Assembly (NCBI RefSeq): GCF_002994745.2
Contig: NC_037093.1
Span: 43,132,384 to 43,196,383 of the forward strand
Length of the DNA stretch: 64,000 nt
Source: Rosa chinensis
Lineage: Eukaryota > Streptophyta > Magnoliopsida > Rosales > Rosaceae
Direction: 5' to 3'
The position numbers and the translations under genes are program-made. Numbering within the stretch: position 1 is the first letter of the stretch; every line of letters begins with the position of its first letter. The notes under the pieces were generated by a model. It searched no databases and had not been told where the DNA came from. It was given only the letters and a program-made list of their open reading frames with translations. This document shows, piece by piece, positions 34,851-46,080 of this stretch.

Positions 34851-35350
34851 CCTGAAACCCTAAAACCCAAATCAGTTAGCTCACACAAGATCTAACCTAT
34901 CCCTATATCAGTTAGTACCCAAGAACAGTTCCCAGAAAATGCCAAAACAAGAACAAACACACTCAACCCAGATTTGACCATCTACCAAATCACTAAACCT
35001 CAACTCTCTGATAAACACCATAACTCATCCCCAAACCCACTTTCACACCCTCAGAACACATCGGGGAAAAGCATATCACACAGAGAGACCCAAAACCCAA
35101 AAAACTCGCCATGGCAGACATCCAATGAAACAGGGATAAAGATCAGAGTACCAACCTCAACGATGGAGTCTCTGGCGAGATCGTAAGCGCTTATCTTCGA
35201 GGCCAGAGATCGTCGGTTTTTCCACGTATGATAACTCAGCAATATCGCCTCAGCCTTCTTCTCCAATCTTAGACGCAGAGAGCTTGAAGACGACGAGTAC
35301 AGTTCAAAGTTTTGACCAAAGTGTGAAATCTTGCCAATTTCCCCCCCCCC
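34851..35350 (-). promoter_or_regulatory. G2 antisense ORF leader: promoter, 5' UTR and probable UTR intron
   Basis: On the minus strand a CATAAAAGGG-like TATA box lies near 35350-35360. It is followed by a leader and an intron-like segment with donor GAG/GTTGGTACTC near 35155 and acceptor TTTCAG/GATGGCC just before the start codon at 34850. The same layout is present in G1 at 38640-39152. Confidence 0.6.
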
Positions 35351-35636
35351 CCTTTTATGTCAACGTCAAACAGTTCTAGGCCATCCACTGAAAAACGACA
35401 TCAAATGTCAGTGTACTCATGTCACACGACTCCAATTACTCCCCGGATTAACCGAGGTGTCGCCTCAGTTACAAAATCCATCATTACTCAACATTAATGG
35501 CGAGGAGACGGCTAGGCGAAGGAGACATGCCTCCGCACGCTAACCTTCTAAGGGTTCGCCACGTGTCAACCGCCATCAGACGAAGCGTCTAATGGAAGCC
35601 ACCACTTTTGGGAAGAAGGCGCCAATCGTCGGCGGT
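35351..35636. other. G2 stretch between antisense promoter and repeat array
   Basis: No gene. It begins with a C-run on the plus strand near 35341-35353 and is homologous to G1 38375-38640 in reverse. Confidence 0.5.
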
Positions 35637-35962
35637 ATCCGCTGAGCGAAACCCCGCCAGCGAAATTTCTCACTTGTCACCTTCCAAGTGTCGAGGTCCG
35701 CTGAGCGAAACCCCGCTAGCGAAACTTCTCACTTGTCACCTTCCAAGTGTTGAAGTCCGCTGAGCGAAACCTCGCTAGCGGAACTTCTCCCTTGTCACCT
35801 TCCAAGTGTCGAAGTCCGCTGAGCGAAACCCCGCTAGCCGAGCTTCTCGTCACTTTCCCGAGTGTTGAAGTCCAATGAGCGAAACCTTGCCAACGGGAGT
35901 TCTCCCTTATCACCCTACGACTGTCGAAGTCTCTGCTGAGCGAATCCCCGTTAGCGGAACTT
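35637..35962 (+). repeat. G2 tandem array, about 57 bp unit, 6 units
   Basis: Each unit has GTCCGCTGAGCGAAACCCCG, CTAGCG and CACTTGTCACCTTCCAAGTG in order. The G1 array at 37471-38374 is the reverse complement with 16 units. Confidence 0.88.
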
Positions 35963-36558
35963 CCACTCATCAACTTGCAACAGGCAGCCTCTGCTGCACG
36001 CAACACTGCCGGCAGAGCTCCCTCCATCTTGCAAACCTCGTGCTTTGCTGACGCAACTCCGCTCAACAACTACCACCAAACACGTCTACGCGACGCTGTT
36101 TCCTGCTACAACTAGCGGGGGGTATCCGCCAGCGGCGAATCCCGAGGCTACGCCTCACTCTGACAATGACCGCCACGCGGCGTTACGGTCAGATCGTCCC
36201 TACCGGACACGGGGACTTGTCAACAGTCTACGACGACCCTGATCAGGTACGTTGACCCCCGTCACTTGGGTACTAAGATTGGGCTCGCTACCCAACACCC
36301 TCTGCTCCGCGTAGCTTCCCCTCAACAAACAATTTGCCGACCATCCGGAGGTCCGTCTTGGCAAGGGAGTGGGGGACTCCCTGGCGGGCCTAGCAGGGGC
36401 CAACCCGAAAGGGTATAAAGCGTTCGCTCAGTAAATCCATGGTTGACAACGCACTTACGCTAATTATGCTTTTGCAAGTCTAAGTGGAGATAACGCTTCA
36501 CACCACCGATCAACTCCCCAACCAAGATTTCCCTCCTTGACTGGGGACTTGGGGGACT
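35963..36558 (+). other. G2 3' internal region with polypurine tract
   Basis: No gene is supported. The tract GGGGACTTGGGGGACT ends at 36558, directly before the 3' LTR. Confidence 0.75.
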
Positions 36559-37066
36559 TGTACCTCCATGTACGTTTACAAGCATAATTAGCTATAATGA
36601 GCCACGCTCATTGTACCGCCAGAGGTACCAACTCTCACCAAGGGGGTGACCTGAGGAGACACGGCCAGGCGGGCTACCGCCTGAGCCCGGGATTGCCCCC
36701 AGATCGCTGTTGACGCGCCGCCACGCGCCGTGCCAAGATAGCATCAGCAGCTCCAGATGTTGAAAATCGAAGCACATCAGTCCCACATCGAAAACAAGAA
36801 GAGGATCAACCTTCTCCTCACCTATAAAAGGTTCTCTCCTCTCTCCTCATTAATTACGCATTTACTACTCATTTATTGTTACGCTGCCTACATGCATGGA
36901 CTGACTTAGGCATCGGAGAAGTGAAGACCGTCCAGCGCGGTCTCCCTCTGACGCCGGTCTCTTGTGTGACAGCTAGCGGAGGCCATCAAATCTTCAGAGT
37001 AGCGGTCAGCCCATCGGACCCGCGTTAAATGAAAGATCGGCTACCGTTGGACTTTGAGCATTAACA
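36559..37066 (+). repeat. 3' LTR of G2
   Basis: TGTACCTCCATG to GAGCATTAACA, 508 bp, followed by the target-site copy CTAGC (37067-37071). Confidence 0.93.
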
Positions 37067-37470
37067 CTAGCCAAGACGGACCTTCGGATGGTCGAAAATT
37101 TTTTTTTTTGAGGGGGAGCTGCACGGAGCAGAGGGTGTTGGGTAGCGAGCCCAATCTTAGTACCCAAGTGACGGCGGACAACGTACCTGATCAGGGCCGT
37201 CGTAGACTGTTGACAAGTCCCCGTGTCCCGTAGGGACGATCTGACAGTAACACCGTGTGGCAGTCGTTGTCAGAGTGAGGCGTAACCTCGCGATTCGCCA
37301 TTGGCGGATACCCCCACTGGTTGTAGCAGGAAACAGCGTCGCGTAGATGTGTTTGGCTGTATTTTATTGAGCGTTGTTGCGCTCAACAAAGCACGGGGTT
37401 TGCAAGATGGAGGGAGCTCTGCTGGCAGTGTTGCGTGTAGCAGATGCTGCCTGTTGCAAGTTAATGAGTG
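37067..37470 (-). other. G1 3' internal region beyond the G2 insertion
   Basis: Homologous to G2 35963-36365 in reverse. It includes a T-run at 37088-37097. No gene is supported. Confidence 0.7.
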
Positions 37471-38374
37471 GAAGTTCCGCTAACGGGGATTCGGTCAGTG
37501 GAGACTTCGACACTTGGAAGGTGCTAAGTGAGAAGTTCCACTGGCGGGGTTTCACTCCGCGAACTTTGACAATTGGAAGGTGCTAAGTGAGAAGTTCCGC
37601 TGGCAGGGTTTAGCTCAGCGGACTTCGACACTTGGAAAGTGGTAAGAAGTTCCGCTAGCGGGGTTTCGCTCAGCGGACTTTGACACTTGGAAAGTGACAA
37701 GTGAGAAGTTCCGTTAGCGGGGTTTCGCTCAGCGCACTTCGACACTTGGGAGGTACTAAGTGAGAAGTTCCGCTGGCGGGGTTTAGCTCAGCGGACTTCG
37801 ACACTTGGAAAGTGACGAGAAGTTCCGCTAGCGGGGTTTCGCTCAGTGGACTTCGACACCTGGAAGGTGCTAAGTGAGAAGTTCCGCAGGCGGGGTTTCG
37901 CTTAGCGGACTTCGACAATTGGAAGGTGCTAAGTGAGAAGTTCCGCTGGCGGGGTTTAGCTCAGCGGACTTTGACACTTGGAAAGTGACGAGAAGTTCCG
38001 CTAGCGAGGTATCGCTCAGCGGACTTCGACACTTGGACAGCGACAAGTGAGAAGTTCCGCTAGCGGGGTTTCACTCAACGGACTTCGACACCTGGAAGGT
38101 GCTAAGTGAGAAGTTCCGCTGGCGAGGTTTCGCTCAACGGACTTCGACACTTGGGAGGTGCTAAGTGAGAAGTTTCGCTGGCGGGGTTTCGCTCAGCGGA
38201 CTTCGACACTTGGAAAGTGACGAGAAGGTCCGCTAGCGGGGTTTCGTTCAGTGGACTTCGACACTTGGAAAGTGACAAGTGAGAAGTTTCGCTAGCGGGG
38301 TTTCGCTTAGCGGACTTCGACACTTGGAAGGTGACAAGTGAGAAGTTCCGTTGGTGGGGTTTCGATCAGCGGAT
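37471..38374 (-). repeat. G1 tandem array, about 57 bp unit, 16 units
   Basis: On the plus strand each unit reads GAAGTTCCGCTAGCGGGGTT, then TCGCTCAGCGGACTTCGACA, then CTTGGAAAGTGACAAGTGA with variation. Unit length is 54-62 bp. I counted 16 starts, at 37471 and then about every 57 bp to 38342. Two inverted motifs recur: the palindrome CCGCTAGCGG and the pair CACTTG/CAAGTG. The array lies between the 3' LTR side and the promoter of the antisense ORF. Confidence 0.9.
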
Positions 38375-38629
38375 ACTGCCGACGATTGGCGCTTTCTTCC
38401 CAAAAGTGGTGGCTTCCATTAGACGCTTCGACTCATGGTGGTTGACACGTGGCTAACCCCTATAGGGTTAGCATGCGAAGGTGTGTCTCCTCCGCCTAGC
38501 CGTCTCCCTGCCATTAATGCTAAGTAATGATGGATTTTGTAACCGAGGCAATCCGGAGAGTAATTGGAGTCGTGGGACACGTGTACGGCTAGCATTTGAT
38601 GTCGTTTTTCAGTGGACGGCCTAGAGTTA

Positions 38630-39152
38630 TTTGACGTTGACATAAAAGGGGGGGAAGTTAGCGAGATTTGACACTTTGCTCAAAACCTCGAACTTCATTC
38701 ATCGTCTACAAGCTTTGTGCGTTTGAGATTGGAGGAGAAGACTGAGGCGATTTCGTAAAGTTATCATACCTGGAAAGACGACGATCTCCGGCCCCGAAGA
38801 TAAGCGCTCACGATCTCACCAGAGACTTCATCGTTGAGGTTGGTATTTTGATTTTTATCCCTGTTTCATTGGATGTCTGCCATGGGGAGTTTTTGGGTTT
38901 TGGGTCTTTTTGTGTGATATGCTTTTCCCCTATGTGTTCTGAGGGTGTACAGTGGATTTTGGGGATGGGTTATGGTGTTTGTCAGAGAATTGAGGCTTAG
39001 TGATTTGGTAGATGGCCAAATCTGGGTTGAGTGTGTTTGTTCTTGTTTTGGCATTTTCTGGGTAACTGTTCTTGATGTTCTTGGGTACTAACTGATATAG
39101 GGATAGGTTAGATCTTGTGTGAGCTAACTGATTTGGGTTTTAGGGTTTTGGG
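38630..39152 (+). promoter_or_regulatory. G1 antisense ORF promoter, 5' UTR and probable UTR intron
   Basis: A TATA-like CATAAAAGGGGG lies at 38640-38652, followed by a leader with no ATG until the probable intron. The intron runs from about 38838 (GAG/GTTGGTATTT) to near 39141 (TTTGGGTTTTAG), just before the ATG at 39153. The intron-like part is T-rich, as plant introns are. Confidence 0.6.
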
Positions 39153-41854
39153 ATGGCCGACGTCATAGAGATTTCATGTAGTGAGGATTCCGGATCTGAA
39201 GTGTCGTTCAGCGCTGCGGATAAAATATTTATTGACTCGTTGCATCCATCTGCCCGTGCAGGAACCTCACTGCCAGAACCGCTAGAGGTTGAGCCGCTAC
39301 AAACCATACCCTGGGACGTAGCTATGGGTCGTGATCCGCGTCAAGAAAGTTCTCGGGCTGGGGAGGCTACCGTTGCCCAAAATATGCGCGATGAGCGGTT
39401 AGCAAGCAATAGTGTGGCCAGTGGTTCTGCTGACGGGGGAGATGTAGCAGGGGAGGATGACGAGTCAGCGTGGGTCCTCCAAGACGGTACCCCTGTTGAT
39501 GAGGCGGGAGGGGGATGACCGTTGCCGCTGTCAACCAGCTGAAGCGGGTGTTCCTGTTGCCAGGCGTGGGGAAGCTGCGTCCGCCGACGGTGGACGAGAA
39601 GGCCTCGATTCTTCCAGTGGGGTTTGCCGCCGTGCACAAGGCGATATTCCACCAGGGAGTGACATTCTCGCTGGTGCCCAACCTTCAGATCTTGGTGTGC
39701 GAGTTTGGCCTTGCCTTTGGGCAGGTCTGCCCCAACATGTGGCGGTTGATGCTGGCGCTGAACTCGTTGTGGCGGTTGTCCGGTTGCGAAGGACCAACTG
39801 TGGTGGAGGTACTACACTTCTACCAACTGGTGTATGTGAAGTGCCAGGGTTGCAGAGGGCAAGTAAACCTCAGTCGTTGCCAAGGAGCGCCCAAGCTGAT
39901 CGAGAACCTGAGAGACTCCATGTCCCACTGGCGGGGTACCTTCTGTGTTGCAACGACGAGGTGGGAATACCAAGCGGGGTCCAACGAGGGGGAGCCGACG
40001 TTTAGGATCAAGTCGGAGTTTCAGCCTATCCGAGGTTATTCGTCTGTTGCCGCTGAACGTGATTGGCGGGGTTTTGTTTTACACAGCCTTGTATTCTGTA
40101 CTGATAATTACCTTTTTTGTGCAGCGGGGTTGCGGTATAACCTGACTCGCGAAGAAGAGTGCCGCGTAGCACGTATCAGAGGTTGTTAGCGGAATCGCAA
40201 CTTGCTGGATTTTTGTCTCCTTACAGGCTGGGAGTTGTTGGTCAATCAACAACTGACTCGTGCCGTTGGTAAGCCCTCTCCGCCATACTGCACCTTTAAA
40301 GAGATTGTTCCCTGCTGACTGGTTTGTTGCTTTTTGTAGAAACTCCGCCGGGGAACAAAGCGAGTCGTGACGCCTTTGCGAAATCCATGGACCGCACTGA
40401 AATCGACAACTTCTTGGAGACCATGTATGTTTCCGGGCTGGCGGCTCAGAAGACGGTGGTGAACCCAGAGACCCTGCCACTGAGCCCGTCCGAGGTTCCC
40501 GTGGTGCTGTCAATGCCACACACTCCCATCTTGGAGGTGACCGGCTGCCTGCCGTTCAGGCTGGGACCGGCGCGGTAAGTGAGGTGGTGCCGCAGAAAGA
40601 GAGAGCGCCGGCCACCCGGCGAGGGGTGCAGAAGAAAACAGTGCACCCAGCGGAGGGTGTCACCATAGCGGGGCTGGAACCGCCGACGAGGGGTTCGAGG
40701 CCTGCCCTCTCTAGAAGCACACGGGTGCTTCAGCGAAAAAGCAGTCAACCTGAATCCGGCCGGGAAGAGGATGATGCCGTGGAGATTACTGGGGCCCGCG
40801 AGCAGAAGAAGGCAAGGCAGGCTCCGCCCGAGGCTCCTGCAGACGTGGCGAAAGCGGCGGCCACGAGCGACCTGGACTTATTTGCCGCGTACGCCGAGTT
40901 CCTAAATAACGGTGAGCGAGAGTTCCTTTATCACCTCTGCGAGACGTTGGGGTTCGGCGGCTTGGAGAGGATTGTACGGTCGACCACCATTAACCAATCG
41001 CCCTTCAGCACAGCATTTGGGCACATCTCCGTTGGGCTGCATGAGATGTTCCTAGTGGCGTCAAAACAGCCCCTGGTTGAGCAGGAGCTCAGGGAGGAGG
41101 TGGCGGGCCTACAGAAGGACTTGGGGGAGGCCCAGGAAAGGTTGGCTGATGTTGAGCGACGCTTGACAAAGGCCGACTGTGATGCAGCAGACGCCCGTGG
41201 CAAGTTGGCTGTTGCCGTTGAGCGGGACCTGGCACGGAACGAACAATTAGCCCAATTGGGGCAAGAAATGTCCTTGCTGCAAGATCGGGTGGCCGCCAAA
41301 GAAAAAAGGTTCACATCCTGCAGCGGGAGTCTGCCGCTAGGCTGGCCGAGGTTAAGCGGCTGGAGGGTGAAGTCGCTCGGCTGGGAGCTGAGGGGAGCCG
41401 CGCTGCGGCCTCCGCTGTGGAGTCATACAAGCAGTCGGTGAAATATAAGAAGGCGCTGACCGAAGCGGCGAAGGTCGGTGCCCTAGCCAACGTGGAAATG
41501 CTGCAGCAGAAGGGCGCCATTGACTGGGCGAAGGCATCGATGCCGGTCGTGCAGCCAGCGAAGGAAGCTCTGCCGACAACAAGTACTACCCCTGCTACCG
41601 CCCCTGGTCAGGTTGAAGGTGGCCGCTCGGGTAGTGGGGAGAGTGGCGGACTCCCGGAGGGCGACTCTCAGCGGACTCCTACCCAGTGTGAGGTGTCCCG
41701 TGCTGGGTTCCTGGCAGCCCACACCAGGGCGGATGGCACAATAGAGACCCCTAGTCCTACAGCCCCAGGGTCTGACCAAACAAGCCGTTCACATCCACCG
41801 CAGGCCGCAGGTGGAGATGCCGAAGGTAGTGGAGCCAACCCAGCCAATCCCTGA
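39153..41854 (+). pseudogene. G1 antisense extra ORF (gypsy-type transposon domain), three exons, frameshifted
   Basis: Exon 1 starts MADVIEISCSEDSGSEVS. A one-base loss near 39512 shifts the frame relative to G2, and the domain continues from 39515 (VNQLKRVFLLPGVGKLRPPT, NMWRLMLALNSLWRL). Probable introns are 40035-40124 (GT to GTGCAG, phase 1) and 40269-40339 (GTAAGC to TTTGTAG, phase 1); both junctions keep the frame. A TAG at 40187-40189 interrupts exon 2 where G2 has Trp. Exon 3 is shifted near 40575 and again near 41310. The C-terminal half (LEQELREEVAGLQKDLGEAQERL, KYKKALTEAAKVGALANVEM) is a long predicted coiled coil. It runs tail to tail with pol. The role is unknown. Confidence 0.8.
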
Positions 41855-42286
41855 AATGGAAGTTGGAAAAAAAATTGTAGCCGCTGAGGCGTAATTTTTT
41901 GATGTAATTAACTCTCTTTGGGTGGGGGAGCCCAGCCCTAAATAATGAAGTTTTGGAATTTAGGCTCTTTTTTTTTTTTTGTGATGATGTCTGTACCGCT
42001 AGAGTTTTGACCAAGAGTTTTGCTTCTGCCAATCAATGAAACATTAAAGGAATTAAAATTGGTCCAAGTGCACAATGTAGTGGACGTGGTCCGCTGACTA
42101 TTGCTGGCGTTGCCAGTTGCCCCCAGTGCTAGACTTGGTAATAGTGGTTTGAATAATTCCTCGTTTCATTGATAGCTGACTGATCAGCGTTTACAAAAGC
42201 CGGGTAGTACCCGTTGGGTAGCTTCCCTTAGCTAAATATTGAACAAAAATTTAGGTAAGTCAAGATGCTCTTGGGTAGCGGCATGA
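41855..42286 (-). other. G1 spacer between converging pol and antisense ORF
   Basis: There is no coding sequence. A T-run lies at 41970-41980, and an AATAATGAAG near 41941 could serve as a polyadenylation signal for the antisense gene. It carries the same imperfect inverted repeat as G2. Confidence 0.55.
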
Positions 42287-43440
42287 CTATTTGTAGTAAT
42301 ACCGAAGGTGCTCGGTATTCCAAGGGTGGGTCGTAGTGACGCCATCCTTGTCCATTAGGTAGAAAGTGCCTGGACTGACGACTTCTACAATTTTGTACGA
42401 ACCTTCCCAAGTTGGGCGGAGCTTTGTTGGTGGTGGAATGACTTCCTTCATTACCCAGTCCCCCAGTTGGAGGTTCCGGGCTTTGACCCTGGCATTGTAG
42501 AAACGCAATACCCGCTGCTTGTTTTGTAGGTTGTGCAGATGGGCCTTGTGTCGTTTTTCCTCCAGGAGGTCCTTGTCAAGGTTGACGCCGTCGTTGTTGG
42601 TCTCTGGGCAGTAGCCTTCGACCCTAGCGGTAGGTTGAGTTACTTTGATGGGCAGGACGGCCTCGGTTCCAAACATCATGCAGAAAGGAGTTTCGCCAGT
42701 GGCGGAAGTTGGGGTCGTTCAGATGGCCCAAAGAACTTCCGGGAGTTTCTCCGCCCACAAACCCTTGGCATTGTCGAGTTTCTTTTTTAGCAGCTTCTTG
42801 ATTATCTTGTTTGCTGCTTCGACCTGGCCGTTGGTTTGGGGGTGAGCGACAGATGCAAAGCGCATCTTGGTACCCAAGTTGGCGGTGAAAGAGATGAGTT
42901 CCTTGTTATTGAACTGTGTGTCGTTGTCTGTGATGATTGTATGCGGGACACCGTAGCGGCAGTAGATGTTCTTCCAGAGGAAGTGAATTACCTTGGCGGT
43001 AGTTATTGCTGTGAGGGGCTCCGCCTCTATCCACTTGCTGTTGTAGTCGATAGCGACAATGATGTATTTGAACTGACCTTTGGCGGTTTGGAATTTTCCC
43101 ATCAAGTCTAGGCCCCACGTTGAGTGAATCCATAGACCGATGATAACCGACAGTGGTTCCGTCGGGGCATGTGGAAGATCAGCATATTGTTGGCATTTGT
43201 GACAAGATTTTGATACCCGCCGGGCGTCATCACCGAGCGTAGGCCAAAAGTAGCCTTGTCGCATTGTGCGATTAGCCAAGGATCTGGCGCCCGAGTGGTT
43301 TCCACATTCTCCGCCATGTATTGTTGCCAGCACGACCTTTCCCTCCTCTGGGGTTAGGCAGCGGAGGTTGGGGTGAGTGAATCACTGGCGGTAAAGTTTT
43401 CCGTTCTAGATGTTGTAGCGGGTTGCTCTCCGCCTGAGCT
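42287..43440 (-). pseudogene. G1 integrase, nearly open
   Basis: HGGECGNHSG and KSCHKCQQYA form the zinc domain. The core has VAIDYNSKWIEAEPL, TDNDTQF and GQVEAANK with all three acidic residues kept. The C-terminal domain has LQLGDWVMKEVIPPPTKL and ends at 42287. A stop after LPEVLWAI near 42719 and stops between 43440 and 43333 break the frame. The part from 43333 to 42719 is otherwise intact, better preserved than in G2. Confidence 0.9.
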
Positions 43441-45885
43441 ATCTGGCCTTGACCTTATCCTCTGGCAATGTCCCGTTACGTTTGTATTCAATAATCTCGT
43501 TCATCCAGCTAGAGTTGACCTCAATGTTGAAAATCTCCGCCAGGGTTTTTGTGATGCTTGGGCTATCGAGACATTCCACTCTTGTGTCCGTTGGACTTTG
43601 ATGTGGCTGGGCGGTTGCCAGTCTCGCCAGTGAATCAGCCTTGGCGTTCTTTTCCCTGGGGATTTGTGTGATGGTGTGGAACTTGAATTTATTGAGCAGT
43701 GTCTTGACGTATCCTAAGTATGCCGCTAACTGCTGGTCCTTAGCTTGAAAACTGTCGTTGACCTGGTTAACGACCAACTGTGAGTCACTGAAGATGTTGA
43801 CACTGTCCGCCCCTGAATCGATGGTGAGGAGTAGGCCAGCAATGAGTGCTTCATATTCCGCCATATTGTTTGAGGCTTTGAAGTTGAATTTCAATGCGTA
43901 CTCGACGCTAAGTCCCCCTGGTCCTGTTAAGATGACTCCGGCGCCACTAGCCTTGGCGCTAGCGGAGCCGTCCACATGTAGGTTCCAGTCCGATTGTTGG
44001 GGAGCTGGCTCCTTGGCGGTCACTATTTCCGTTCCTAGCGATGCATCGATTTTGGATTCGGGCTGACGCTCAGGGAGCTCAGCAATGAAGTCTGCCATCG
44101 CCTGGCCCTTCATGGCGGTTCTTGGTTTGTATTCAATGTCAAACTCGCTGATCTCAATGGCCCACTTGCTGAGGCGCCCCGAATGTTCAAGGTTCTGCAT
44201 TACTTGTCTCAGCGGTTGATTGGTTAACACATGGATTGTGTAGGCTTGGAAGTATTGGCGGAGGCGTCTGGCGGCCACGATGAGTGCGAGAGCAAGTTGC
44301 TCCAATGGAGGATACCTTGTTTCCGCTCCATTCATGCCCTGCCGGCATAGAACACTGGGAGTTCGTCCTGGTTCTCCCGCCGGACAATGGCGCAGCTTAC
44401 CGCTGATTGTGATGCCGCTAGGTATATGTATAGTGTTTCGCCTTGCACAGGAATGGAAAGGAGTGGAACGGCCGCCAGGTATTCCTTCAAGCCCTGGAAC
44501 GCCGCCTGGCACTCTGGGTTCCAGTTGATGGCTTTCTTGTGGGTCATTTTAAGGACTTTGAAAAATGGGGCGCACCTGTCGGTGAGTCTAGAGATGAATC
44601 GAGACAGAGCGATTAGCTTGCCCTGGAGGCTTTGGACGTGCACCTTCCATTTTGGGTCCTTCAAGTCGAGGATGGCTTGCACCTTGTCAGGGCTAGCCTC
44701 GATGCCCCGATCACTGACAATATAACCCAGAAATTTGCTGGCGGTGACGCCAAAGAAGCATTTTTCTGGGTTAAGGCACATACCATAGGCCAAAAGGATG
44801 GTTATTATGATTTTGAGGTTTGCCACATGTCCGATGGCTTTTACGCTCTTGACCAACATGTCGTCTACGTAGACCTCGATTATCTTGCCCAGATGCTCCG
44901 CAAACATGGCGTTCATCAGTCGCTGATAAGTTGCCCATGCGTTCTTCAAACCGAAAGGCATCACATTGTAACAATACAGGCCTTTGTCGGTGGTGAAGGT
45001 GGTGCACTCCTGGTCGTCGGGATGCATCCTGATCTGATTGTAGCTGGAGAAAGCATCCATCATGCTGAGGAGCTCGTGTCCAGCGGTTGCATCAACCAGT
45101 TGATCAATGAAGGGTAGTGGGAAACTGTCTTTCGGGCATGCCTTGTTAAGATTTTTGAAGTCGACACACATCCGCCACCTGCCGCTAGCCTTTTTGACCA
45201 TAACCAGGTTGGAAATCCATTGGGGATAGATGACTTGGCGGATGAATCCAATGCTTCGCAGCTTGGCAACCTCTTCTCCTATAGCACGGTATTTCTCTTC
45301 GTCGAAGGCTCTGCGCTTCTGCTTGATAGGGTAGAAGGATGGTTTGAGGCTCAACTTGTGCGTGATAATTTCAGGGGAGATACCTGGCATGTCTGCATAT
45401 GACCAGGTGAAGACCGTAGCGTTATCACGTAGGAACTGAGTTAGTTCAGCCGCCAGCTCTGGGTCTAATTGAGCACCTATGCGGACTGTCCACTCAGGGT
45501 GCTTGTCAGAGATGCTAACAACCCTCAATGATGTTTCTGGGTTGACCGGCTCCTTCTTTACGTACTTCTTTTCGTCACCCCTGGGGTCCTCAAAGATATC
45601 TGGTGGCGGTACCAGACTCCCTACTGCTAGGATCTCATGGCAGCAGGTTGATCGTGCTATAGTAGTCGAATAACATTCGCGTGCCAACTGCTGACTTCCC
45701 CTGACACAGCCTGTGCCGTTGGGTGTGGGGAACTTCATGAGCAGCATGTATCCGGCGATGATGCACTTGAGTTTGTTGAGTGCTGGTCGACCAATGATGG
45801 CGTTATATGAGCTGAAACAATCGACAATTATGAACTCCGTATGTATCTCCGCCATACATGGACTAGTACCGATAACTAGCCGCAT
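43439..45885 (-). pseudogene. G1 reverse transcriptase and double RNase H
   Basis: The frame 45885-44332 carries the last protease part (YNAIIGRPALNKLKC), the RT fingers (KLSLKPSFYPIKQKRRAF), WRMCVDFKNLNKACPKDS, YVDDMLVKSVKAIGH and the start of the first RNase H. A frame change near 44340 leads to 44512-43439 with ADFIAELPERQPES and the second, archaeal-type RNase H (HVDGSASAKASGAG, NMAEYEALIAGLLLTI, SDSQLVVNQVNDSF). RT and RNase H active residues are present, so the damage is one frame change plus the missing junction to integrase. Confidence 0.92.
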
Positions 45886-46080
45886 ATAGTCAGAACCCAG
45901 CGGTTGCGTGACATCACCAGAGAAACTGAGCAGTGGTTCATGGTCTTAGAGTAGTTTTCTGTTTCGCTTAAGGTCGTTGTAACAACCGCTGAATATGACG
46001 TTGACAGCGGATCCGCTATCTACCAGAATCCTTGCGACTGACATTTTGCCGAGAATGGCGTCGATTAAGAATGGGTCGTC
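45886..46080 (-). pseudogene. G1 protease active-site region
   Basis: Near 46020 the minus strand encodes RILVDSGSAVNVIF, the retropepsin active site. It bridges gag and the RT frame that starts at 45885. A stop near 45949 (TAA on the minus strand) breaks the continuity. Confidence 0.75.

Larger units (their letters stand above)
25970..37066 (+). mobile_element. Ty3/gypsy Tat-type retrotransposon G2 (plus), nested in G1
   Basis: LTRs are at 25970-26468 (499 bp) and 36559-37066 (508 bp), flanked by CTAGT and CTAGC. The sequence is colinear with G1 in reverse over its whole length, so this is a family member inserted head-on into its relative near the 3' LTR. It has in-frame internal deletions in gag (about 84 codons) and before the RT core (79 codons) relative to G1, and at least nine nonsense changes. 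It cannot encode its own proteins. Confidence 0.94.

Noticed and set aside
35341..35353. C-run as a G-quadruplex or assembly artefact
   Set aside because: A single homopolymer beside the antisense TATA region, mirrored by a shorter G-run in G1 (38649-38655). It is ordinary length variation.
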